Source of the DNA: an uncultured Collinsella sp.
Lineage (GTDB): Bacteria; Actinomycetota; Coriobacteriia; Coriobacteriales; Coriobacteriaceae
NCBI GenBank assembly: GCA_900547345.1
Contig: URGG01000017.1
Coordinates: 1 to 25,827 of the forward strand
DNA: 25,827 nt
Direction: 5' to 3'
Shown in pieces: positions 17,703 through 24,078 of the stretch. A model generated the notes under the pieces. It was not told the DNA's origin. It worked only from the letters and a program-made list of their open reading frames with translations, and did no database searches. Position numbers and translations under genes: made by a program. Within the stretch, counting starts at the first letter, position 1. Each line of letters opens with the position of its first letter.

Positions 17703-18686
17703 ATGTACGAGATCGACCTTAACCTCCCTAAGCAGATCGTCGCTGACGTCCTGTCCAACCACGAGATCCACAGCGTCGCCTTCGTCGGCTGCGGCGCTTC
17801 CATGTCCGACCTGTACCCCGCCAAGTACTTCCTGGCCAACAACACGGACAAGCTGAACGTTCAGATCTTCACCGCTAACGAGTTCAACTACGACACGCCC
17901 TCCTGGGTCAACGAGCACACCTTCGTGATCACCTGCTCCCTCGGTGGCTCCACGCCCGAGACCGTCGAGGCCAACAAGACCGCCAAGAAGCACAACTGCC
18001 CGGTCGTCTCCCTCACCAACAAGGCTGGCTCCGCTCTGACCGTCGACGCCGACCACGTCATCGTTCACGGCTTCCACGCCAACTACGCTGCCAAGTGCGA
18101 GAAGCCCGGCTACGCCATCGCTCTTGCTCTCGAGATCCTTCAGCAGACCGAGGGTTATGACCACTACGAGGACATGATCACCGGCCTCACCAACATCTTC
18201 GATCTCTGCGAGAACGCCGCTCAGCACTGCAAGAAGCTCGCCAAGAAGTTCGCCGAGGACTTCAAGGACGACAAGATGATCTACTTCATGGCTTCCGGTG
18301 CCTCCGAGAAGATGGCTTATTCTCACGCCGCCTTCCTGTTCACCGAGATGCAGTGGATCGACGCCGCCGCCTACAACACCGGCGAGTACTTCCACGGCCC
18401 GTTCGAGGTTTCCACCGAGGGTAAGCCTTACGTCTTCTTCATGTCCGATGGCGCTACCCGTCCGATGGACGCCCGCGCCCTCACCTTCCTTGAGCGCATG
18501 GGCGCCAAGGTCGCTCTGATCGACTCCAAGGACTACGGCCTGGCTGACGCCGTGCCCGCGAGCGTCGTCACCTACTTCAACCCGCTGCTGCACCTCGCCG
18601 TTATGCGCGAGTACGGCAACCAGATCGCCGAGGCCCGTCAGCACCCGCTGACCATGCGTCGCTACATGTGGAAGCTTTCCTACTAA
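17703..18686 (+). CDS. SIS-domain protein, FrlB/GfrE/GfrF-like deglycase (SIS2)
   Basis: This 327-residue protein has two SIS domains (about residues 15-150 and 185-315). It is the SIS protein most closely tied to the PTS genes and is the best candidate for cleaving the phosphorylated Amadori compound to sugar phosphate plus free amine. The phosphosugar loop reads SLGGSTPET at 79-87, and the catalytic-region block is TGEYFHGPFE, with Glu228 and His231. FraB- and FrlB-type deglycases use a Glu/His pair, but whether these are the equivalent residues was not aligned. The end is MRRYMWKLSY. ATG 17703 lies nine bases after AAAGGA; ATG 17694 directly abuts that site and is less likely. Upstream in-frame sequence to 17604 runs through a palindrome and is not coding. 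A strong terminator follows. Confidence 0.87.
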   Translation: MYEIDLNLPKQIVADVLSNHEIHSVAFVGCGASMSDLYPAKYFLANNTDKLNVQIFTANEFNYDTPSWVNEHTFVITCSLGGSTPETVEANKTAKKHNCPVVSLTNKAGSALTVDADHVIVHGFHANYAAKCEKPGYAIALALEILQQTEGYDHYEDMITGLTNIFDLCENAAQHCKKLAKKFAEDFKDDKMIYFMASGASEKMAYSHAAFLFTEMQWIDAAAYNTGEYFHGPFEVSTEGKPYVFFMSDGATRPMDARALTFLERMGAKVALIDSKDYGLADAVPASVVTYFNPLLHLAVMREYGNQIAEARQHPLTMRRYMWKLSY

Positions 18687-18720
18687 TCACAAGTAAGTAG
18701 ACCTTACGGGTTGATTGAGA

Positions 18721-18751
18721 GGGGATGGGGTTTGCGCCCCGTCCCCTTTTT
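18721..18751 (+). terminator. Strong rho-independent terminator after SIS2
   Basis: GGGGATGGGG (18721-18730), loop TTTGCG, CCCCGTCCCC (18737-18746), then TTTTT. The stem is ten pairs with one T-G wobble. It marks the end of the PTS-SIS2 operon. Confidence 0.9.
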
Positions 18752-18792
18752 GCTTTGGGGGCGTGTCTGTCGCGTCATAAAGCCCCAGATAA

Positions 18793-18828
18793 AACCTACC
18801 AAAATAAACCTGTCCCTTTTTGGCAGGT
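18793..18828. repeat. REP-like palindrome in the leader of the HAD gene
   Basis: ACCTACCAAAA faces TTTTGGCAGGT with one mismatch around the loop TAAACCTGTCCC. It shares the 22 bases from 18784 exactly with the copy at 20929-20963. It ends next to the GGGAGGAG ribosome site of the HAD gene. Confidence 0.75.
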
Positions 18829-18842
18829 GGGAGGAGATGCAT

Positions 18843-19472
18843 ATGATCAAGGCAGTGCTGTTTGACATGGACGGAGTGCTGGTCGATACCGAGTGGTTCT
18901 ACAACCGCCGCCGCGTGGCGTTTATGGAAGAGAAGGGGTTCCACTTTGACGAGATTCCCGATCTTTCGGGGTCTAACGAGCCGGCCATTTGGGAGGCGCT
19001 GGTGCCCGACGATGTTGGGCTGCGCGAGCGCCTACGCGTGGAGTACAAGCAGGTCTACAGCCCGGACCACCCCGTTCCGTATGCCGAGCTGCTCAACGAG
19101 CAGACGGAGCCGGTGATGCGTGAGCTGCATGAGCGTGGCGTGAAGTGTGCCATCGCGAGCTCGTCCTATCGCGAGTTGATCGACGAGCTGGTGGAGATTG
19201 CCGGTATCGCCGACGTGCTGGACTACACCATCAGCGGTCACGAGTGCAGTGCGTTTAAGCCCGACCCCGAGATCTACCTGCGTGCCATGGAGGCGCTGGG
19301 GGTGGAGCCTGCCGAGTGCCTGGTTATCGAGGATTCGCCTTTGGGCATCGAGGCCGGTAAGCGCTCCGGCGCCCGCGTCCTGGCGCTGCGTCCGCACGAG
19401 GGTGTCAACCTCGATCAATCGCGAGCCGATGCCGTTATCGATAATCTGACCGACATTTTGGCCGCTTTGTAG
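18843..19472 (+). CDS. HAD-superfamily sugar phosphatase / beta-phosphoglucomutase-like
   Basis: This 209-residue protein carries all four HAD motifs: FDMDGVLVD at 7-15 (nucleophile Asp8 and acid Asp10), the motif II Ser in CAIASSSYRE, the motif III Lys in SAFKPDPEIYL, and the motif IV acidic pair in VIEDSPLGIEAG. The helical cap after motif I is that of the beta-phosphoglucomutase/sugar-phosphatase group. It probably dephosphorylates or isomerises a sugar phosphate; given the adjacent PTS, a sugar phosphate is a reasonable substrate, but there is no direct link because a terminator lies between. ATG 18843 is six bases after GGGAGGAG (18829-18836); ATG 18837 abuts that site. Confidence 0.88.
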   Translation: MIKAVLFDMDGVLVDTEWFYNRRRVAFMEEKGFHFDEIPDLSGSNEPAIWEALVPDDVGLRERLRVEYKQVYSPDHPVPYAELLNEQTEPVMRELHERGVKCAIASSSYRELIDELVEIAGIADVLDYTISGHECSAFKPDPEIYLRAMEALGVEPAECLVIEDSPLGIEAGKRSGARVLALRPHEGVNLDQSRADAVIDNLTDILAAL

Positions 19473-19569
19473 CGTCAATCCGCCGCGAGAAGCACTGATT
19501 CACGCGTCTTTTGCTGCGGATTGGCTTAATTTGTCATCTATTTGGATCCGTTTGGCTTCGATTCGGACT

Positions 19570-19688
19570 AAGTGAGTAGACTTTTTGGTGCAAGACGAGC
19601 ACAAAGCGCATCTGCTCTAGTAAAACCGCAGGTCACAGGGGTGGCGGTTTTGGGTGTGCTCTGCAGGTCGCGTAAAGTCTACTCACTT
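19570..19688. repeat. Nested inverted-repeat element (MITE-like or structured RNA)
   Basis: Perfect 15-bp inverted repeats, AAGTGAGTAGACTTT (19570-19584) and AAAGTCTACTCACTT (19674-19688), enclose a second pair, GAGCACA (19597-19603) with TGTGCTC (19655-19661), and a third, AAAACCGC (19622-19629) with GCGGTTTT (19644-19651). The whole 119-nt segment can fold as one long interrupted hairpin. No target-site duplication is evident. AAGTAAGTAGACCTT at 18691-18705 matches the outer arm at 13 of 15 positions. It occupies the centre of the 354-bp gap between the HAD and YitT genes. Confidence 0.75.
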
Positions 19689-19749
19689 GTAATTTGGGCC
19701 TTTGGTCGTGGGGTTGCTGGTCCCGCTTTGGTTGTCGAGAGAGGGTGAA

Positions 19750-19781
19750 TTGAAGCGCCCCCGCACGCTCCATGCTACAAT
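19750..19781 (+). promoter_or_regulatory. Possible extended -10 promoter of the YitT-family gene
   Basis: TACAAT (19776-19781) is preceded by TGC (19773-19775), an extended -10. TTGAAG (19750-19755) lies 20 bases upstream, longer than ideal. The predicted start would be about 35-40 bases before the GTG start codon. Confidence 0.35.
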
Positions 19782-19826
19782 CGCGGACATACCCCACAAC
19801 TACATCTGCCTTCGAAAGGAGCCTGC

Positions 19827-20834
19827 GTGGCGAACGCCATCGATCAGCTCACGGACCGCGTGCTCGTACTCGGCCGCCTCACCATCGTCCGCCGCGCTAT
19901 TACTGCCGTGGCGGTCACGATTTCCGCCGTTCTCCAGACATTCCTGATCCAGGCGTTCATTCAGCCCGCCGACTTGCTTCCGAGCGGCCTCACCGGCGTT
20001 GCGGTCCTGCTCGATCGCGTTACCTCGCTGGGCGGCGTTCACATCGACATCTCGCTCGGTATGCTCGCGCTCAACATCCCCGTGGCGCTCCTATGCTGGA
20101 GCGGCATCAGCAAGCGCTTCGTCATCTTCTCGATGATGCAGGTCGTGCTCTCATCGCTGTTCCTCAACGTCTTTCACTTCGCTCCATTTTTGGGCGACAA
20201 GATCATGCTCATCATTTTTGGCGGCGTGGTCTCGGGTCTGGGCGCTGCCATCGCACTTAAATCCGGCGCATCCACCGGCGGCACCGACTTTATCGCGCTG
20301 TGGGTTTCCAACCACACGGGCAAGACCATCTGGGGCGTCATCTTTGGTTTCAACTGCTTTATCCTGGCGATCTTTGGCTTTATGTTTGGCTGGGACAAGG
20401 CGGCGTATTCCATCGTGTTCCAGTTTATTTCGACCAAGACCATCGACAGTTTCTATCGTCGCTACGATCGCGTGACGCTGCAGATTACGACGCGCAAGGC
20501 AGACGAGGTCATGACTGCCTACGTAAACCATTTTCAGCACGGCATTAGCTGCGCCGAGGTCGTCGGCGGATACAGCCGCGAAAAGATGTACCTACTGAAC
20601 ACCGTTGTTTCGACCTACGAGAGCCAGGACATTATCAAGTTGGTGTGCGACGTTGATCCCGGCGCCGTGATCAACGTGTTCCACACGCTCAACTTTGTGG
20701 GCGGCTGGTGGGGCGGTCATGTCGACGAGCCCATGCCCACGGCCGTTCCCGATCCCGGCAAGCCCGCACGCATGGCCAGCAGGCAGGCGCGCCTCAGCGA
20801 ACAGGACAGCCTGCAGCAGGACGACGGCAAGTAG
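19827..20834 (+). CDS. YitT-family membrane protein (DUF161 + DUF2179)
   Basis: This 335-residue protein has five or six hydrophobic helices (about residues 20-200), then a soluble C-terminal DUF2179-type domain (about 215-300: RVTLQITTRKADEVMTAYVN, HGISCAEVVGGYSREKMYLL) and a polar tail. Both parts match the YitT/YqfU family of unknown function. The small-residue-rich GASTGGTDFIALWV is the family's signature block. It starts at GTG 19827 after AAAGGAG. It has its own candidate promoter, is followed by a hairpin, and is probably monocistronic. Transport or sensing has been suggested for relatives, but nothing here defines it. Confidence 0.9.
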   Translation: MANAIDQLTDRVLVLGRLTIVRRAITAVAVTISAVLQTFLIQAFIQPADLLPSGLTGVAVLLDRVTSLGGVHIDISLGMLALNIPVALLCWSGISKRFVIFSMMQVVLSSLFLNVFHFAPFLGDKIMLIIFGGVVSGLGAAIALKSGASTGGTDFIALWVSNHTGKTIWGVIFGFNCFILAIFGFMFGWDKAAYSIVFQFISTKTIDSFYRRYDRVTLQITTRKADEVMTAYVNHFQHGISCAEVVGGYSREKMYLLNTVVSTYESQDIIKLVCDVDPGAVINVFHTLNFVGGWWGGHVDEPMPTAVPDPGKPARMASRQARLSEQDSLQQDDGK

Positions 20835-20870
20835 GGTATTGGCATTTTGCCGGTCCTGCGCAACCCATCC

Positions 20871-20915
20871 GAGCGAGCCCCCCCCCGAAAGCCCCGTTGC
20901 TTTCGAGGGCTCTCG
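20871..20915 (+). terminator. Hairpin after the YitT-family gene
   Basis: CGAAAGC (20886-20892), loop CCCGTT, GCTTTCG (20899-20905), extended by GAGCCC (20875-20880) with GGGCTC (20907-20912) across unequal internal C/A residues. A short CGTTTGCC follows, so the T-run is weak. Confidence 0.6.
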
Positions 20916-20928
20916 TTTGCCCAGATAA

Positions 20929-20963
20929 AACCTACCAAAATGAAGCTGTCGCTTTTTGGTAGG
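20929..20963. repeat. REP-like palindrome upstream of gntR2
   Basis: CCTACCAAAA (20931-20940) pairs perfectly with TTTTGGTAGG (20954-20963). The 22 bases from CCCAGATAAAACC onward are identical to the copy before the HAD gene, but the loop differs (ATGAAGCTGTCGC), and the paired mismatch seen in that copy is restored here. Confidence 0.75.
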
Positions 20964-20977
20964 GAGGGTGTATCGTT

Positions 20978-21043
20978 TTATCAATATGAGGTAACATGAA
21001 ACTAGACGTTATATACGTATTAGAAATTTAGCTATTTTGATAA
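20978..21043 (+). promoter_or_regulatory. gntR2 leader with operator-like sites
   Basis: AGACGTTATA (21004-21013) is shared with the PTS promoter, and the overlapping CGTTATATAC (21007-21016) is shared, inverted, with the EamA promoter. TTATCAA (20978-20984) and TTGATAA (21037-21043) form a wider inverted repeat around it. No convincing -35/-10 pair could be placed. Autoregulation is inferred. Confidence 0.5.
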
Positions 21044-21055
21044 GAGTGATCAGAT

Positions 21056-21775
21056 ATGCCTGCGCCCAAAAATGCACCGCTTTACCAGCAGATTTATGAC
21101 GAAATCAAGGATGCGATCGAGAAAGGTGTTTATGCACCCAAGGAGCGTATTCCGTCCGAGCTTGAACTAGCCGAGCAGTACGAGGTGAGCCGTATTACGG
21201 TGCGCCGCGCTGTCGAGGAGCTGTGCTCCGATGGTTACCTGGTTAAGCAGCAGGGCCGCGGCACCTTTGTCTCCACGCCGCACATCAACCGCCAGTTTCA
21301 CGCCTCGACGCTGCAGACGTTTACCGCGCTGTGTGCCGGCAACGGCATGAAGGCCGGTGCGCACGTGATCGATCGCCAGATCGTTCCGGCGCGCCAAAAC
21401 GAGATGGAGTTCTTTGGCCTGCAGAAGGATGCGCTGCTGCTGCATATCAAGCGCGTGCGTACGGCCGACGGCGAGCCCATCTTTGAGGAGAACATCTTTG
21501 TGCCGTTTGACGCCTACCGTGAGCTGTTGACGGCCGATCTTGAGGACAAGTCGATTTTTGCCGAGGTCGAGCGTGTTGGCGGAACGCCGATTGTCTCGGT
21601 TGGCTACCGTACGGTCGAGGCCGTTCGAGCTAACGCCGAGCAGGCGGCCGAGCTGGGCATTGCTCCGCACGATCCGCTGCTCAACCTGCGTGCCGGCTTT
21701 ACCGGTCCTGATGACGAGCCGGTTTTGATGGGTAAGCAGTACTACGTGGGATCGCGCTACGTTATGGTCATGTAA
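21056..21775 (+). CDS. GntR-family regulator with UTRA domain (gntR2)
   Basis: This 239-residue protein has a winged helix at about residues 5-75 (YQQIYDEIKDAIEKGVY, RIPSELELAEQYEVSRITVR, then RRAVEELCSDGYL and GRGTFVS) and a UTRA domain at about 85-235 (LLLHIKRVRTADGEPIF, PVLMGKQYYVGSRYV). It is very similar in style to gntR3. UTRA regulators usually release DNA when they bind a phosphosugar-type effector. The sites in its own leader also occur at the PTS operon and EamA promoters, so it is the likely regulator of fructoselysine-type uptake here (inference). The ribosome site before ATG 21056 is weak (AAGAGTGA). It is followed directly by the 28-bp hairpin and structured element copy 3. Confidence 0.92.
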   Translation: MPAPKNAPLYQQIYDEIKDAIEKGVYAPKERIPSELELAEQYEVSRITVRRAVEELCSDGYLVKQQGRGTFVSTPHINRQFHASTLQTFTALCAGNGMKAGAHVIDRQIVPARQNEMEFFGLQKDALLLHIKRVRTADGEPIFEENIFVPFDAYRELLTADLEDKSIFAEVERVGGTPIVSVGYRTVEAVRANAEQAAELGIAPHDPLLNLRAGFTGPDDEPVLMGKQYYVGSRYVMVM

Positions 21776-21803
21776 GTTACGCGGTTTTACCAAACCGCGT
21801 AAC
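21776..21803. repeat. 12-bp perfect hairpin after gntR2 (exact repeat of 13239-13266)
   Basis: GTTACGCGGTTT (21776-21787), loop TACC, AAACCGCGTAAC (21792-21803). It begins at the first base after the gntR2 stop. It is identical over 28 bases to the copy after SIS1. Confidence 0.85.
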
Positions 21804-21935
21804 GGCTCGACGCTGCAAACGCCCCTAAGCGGCAATCTGACGTTCAATCGTCGGTCGCGTACCGAAGTACGCTTCCCTCCTCTTTCACGTCACCTTGCTC
21901 GCTTAGGGGCGTTTTCGCTGACTTATGCTCAACCA
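21804..21935. repeat. Structured intergenic element, copy 3
   Basis: Entry TCGACGCTGCAAAC. Outer stem CGCCCCTAAGCG (21820-21831) pairs perfectly with CGCTTAGGGGCG (21900-21911), plus CAA (21833-21835) with TTG (21895-21897), and flanking AAA (21817-21819) with TTT (21912-21914). Middle stem TGACGT (21838-21843) pairs with ACGTCA (21887-21892). Inner hairpin GCGTAC (21857-21862), loop CGAA, GTACGC (21867-21872). The trailing GTTTTCGCTG and ACTTATGCTCAACC match copy 1. With the hairpin before it, it fills about half of the 321-bp gap before recQ; the rest, to 22096, holds the recQ leader and a probable -10 box. Confidence 0.85.
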
Positions 21936-22059
21936 GCGACGTTTGCGCGCTTGTCAAGAGATTAGCCGTTGGGAAAGTGTCCAAAAATCCCACGCTCGTT
22001 CCTTTTGGATTGCGTTGCCCGTGGCCGACAGCCGTGCGGCACCGGTCCGCGTGGCGGCG

Positions 22060-22065
22060 TATAAT
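22060..22065 (+). promoter_or_regulatory. Probable -10 box of recQ
   Basis: A perfect TATAAT stands out in GC-rich sequence 31 bases before the recQ start codon. No clear -35 is visible at the expected distance. Confidence 0.4.
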
Positions 22066-22096
22066 CGGCGGCAGATGACTTGGACGTTAGGAAACC

Positions 22097-24076
22097 ATGA
22101 CCGATAGCATGCAGCAGATGGCGCTCGACACGCTCGGCGCCTATTTTGGCTACACCTCGTTTCGCCCGGGACAGGACCGCATGGTCGATGCGATCCTTGC
22201 CGGTCGCGATGCGCTGGGTGTTATGCCCACGGGTGCCGGCAAGTCCATTTGCTACCAGGTGCCCGCGCTCATGCTGCCCGGCATCACCTTTGTGGTGAGT
22301 CCGCTGCTGTCGCTTATGGAGGACCAGACCCGTGCGTTGCTCGCGGCGGGTGCGCGACCCAGCTATCTCAACTCCAGCCTTACTCCGGCCCAGCAAAACA
22401 CCGTGCTCAAGCGGGCGCGCGAGGGCCGCTACCAGCTTATGTACGTGGCGCCCGAGCGCTTGCTCGAGCCGCGTTTTTTGGCCTTTGCGCAGGAGGCTGC
22501 GGGTTCCGCCGGCATTGGCGTGCCGCTCGTGGCCATTGACGAGGCCCACTGCGTAAGCCAATGGGGTCAGGATTTCCGCCCCGCCTATCTGCAGATTCGT
22601 GAGTTCATCGATTCCCTGCCGCAGCGCCCCATCGTGGCGGCGTTTACCGCCACGGCGACCGAACGCGTGCGTGCGGATATTCAGCAGATGCTCGGCCTGC
22701 AAAACCCTGCGACGGTGGTGACGGGCTTCGATCGCAAGAATCTCTACTTTGGTTGCGAGGAGATGGGCGACAAGGCCAAGACTGCCTGGGTGCGCGACTA
22801 TGTGATCGCGCATTCGAGCGAGAGCGGTATCGTGTATTGCTCGACCCGCAAGACGGTCGATGCGCTGGCGGGCGAGCTTGCCGAGGCGCTGGGCCCCAGC
22901 GGCATTCGCGTTGGCCGCTACCATGCCGGCATGGGCAACGACGCCCGTCGCCAAAGCCAGCGCGCCTTTATCGACGACGATATCCAGGTGATGGTTGCCA
23001 CCAACGCCTTTGGCATGGGCATCGACAAGCCCAACGTGCGCTACGTGATCCACAACAACGTGCCCGAGAGCATCGAAGCCTACTACCAGGAGGCGGTCCG
23101 CGCCGGCCGCGATGGCGACCCGGCCAGCTGCTACTTGCTGTGGAACGGCAACGATTTTCGCATGCGCCGCTTTCTGATCGACCGCGGCGATGCTGCCGAT
23201 GAGGCGCTCGACGACGAGCAGCGCGCGTGGGCGCTCCAGAATCGATATCGTCTGCTCAGCCAGATGGAGGGCTACTGCAATACCACCGGCTGCCTGCGCG
23301 AATACATGCTGCGCTACTTTGGCGACGAGGCCGCGGCCGAGCATGCCGCGGCCAGTACGGGCGGCACCGCCACGGACGACGTCGAGAGCTGCGGCAACTG
23401 CAGCAACTGCCTCACGCAGTTCGAGGTCGAGGACGTCACCGATATGGCCCGCGCCGCCGTGCGCTACGTGGCCACGCGTCCCATGCGCTTTGGCAAGTCG
23501 CTCATCGCCGATGTGCTCCACGGCGGCAACACCGAGCGCATTCGCCAGATGCATCTGGACGAGGACCGCGGCTACGGTGAGCTGTCGAGCGAATCGGTCG
23601 GGCGCATCAAGGACATCATCGGCCAGCTGTGCGGCCGCGGTTATCTGGCCACCTCGCAGGGGCAGTACCCGGTCGTGGGGCTGGGTCCGCGTGCCGTCGA
23701 GGTCGAGGATGAGGCGTTCGCCTTTACCGTTAAGCGTCGTGCGTCCAAGCGCAAGGCCTCGGCCCGCGCCCGCCGCGCCGTCGATCTGCTGCGCGAGGAG
23801 GCCGAGCTGGATCAGCGCCCGCGTGTTGGCGACGATGCCGAGCTGTTCGAGCGCCTGCGTGCCCTGCGCAAGGATATTTCGACCGAGCTGGAGATGGCGC
23901 CGTACATGGTCTTTTCCGACAAGGCCCTGCGCGGCCTGTGCCGCCTACGCCCACAGACGCGCGACGAGCTTATCCAGGTCAACGGCATCGGCGAGAAAAA
24001 GGCCGACGCCTTTGGCGAGCAGTTTATGGCGGCGATTGAAGAGTTTGAGTCCGAGCATGCACGGAATGGAGCATAA
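22097..24076 (+). CDS. recQ: ATP-dependent DNA helicase RecQ
   Basis: This 659-residue RecQ is complete: a DExH helicase core with Walker A GAGKS at 46-50 and DEAH at 148-151, a RecQ-C-terminal zinc-binding domain with Cys399, Cys432, Cys435 and Cys438, a winged-helix part, and a C-terminal HRDC domain (about 580-655, LFERLRALRKDIS to VNGIGEKKADAFG). RecQ unwinds DNA 3'-5' in recombination and replication-fork repair. Motif VI reads QEAVRAGRDG at 331-340, where the usual form is QxxGRAGRDG, so a conserved Gly is Val334 (GTC at 23096-23098). ATG 22097 follows AGGAAA. gntR3 starts two bases after the stop, so the two are probably co-transcribed. Confidence 0.95.
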   Translation: MTDSMQQMALDTLGAYFGYTSFRPGQDRMVDAILAGRDALGVMPTGAGKSICYQVPALMLPGITFVVSPLLSLMEDQTRALLAAGARPSYLNSSLTPAQQNTVLKRAREGRYQLMYVAPERLLEPRFLAFAQEAAGSAGIGVPLVAIDEAHCVSQWGQDFRPAYLQIREFIDSLPQRPIVAAFTATATERVRADIQQMLGLQNPATVVTGFDRKNLYFGCEEMGDKAKTAWVRDYVIAHSSESGIVYCSTRKTVDALAGELAEALGPSGIRVGRYHAGMGNDARRQSQRAFIDDDIQVMVATNAFGMGIDKPNVRYVIHNNVPESIEAYYQEAVRAGRDGDPASCYLLWNGNDFRMRRFLIDRGDAADEALDDEQRAWALQNRYRLLSQMEGYCNTTGCLREYMLRYFGDEAAAEHAAASTGGTATDDVESCGNCSNCLTQFEVEDVTDMARAAVRYVATRPMRFGKSLIADVLHGGNTERIRQMHLDEDRGYGELSSESVGRIKDIIGQLCGRGYLATSQGQYPVVGLGPRAVEVEDEAFAFTVKRRASKRKASARARRAVDLLREEAELDQRPRVGDDAELFERLRALRKDISTELEMAPYMVFSDKALRGLCRLRPQTRDELIQVNGIGEKKADAFGEQFMAAIEEFESEHARNGA

Positions 24077-24078
24077 CG

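Noticed and set aside
17430..18644. A 404-codon minus-strand open frame opposite SIS2, and similar frames opposite SIS1, SIS3, EIIAB, EIIC, EIID and the ABC exporter
   Set aside because: Val/Gly/Asp/His-rich translations without any recognisable domain; the + strand genes explain these regions.
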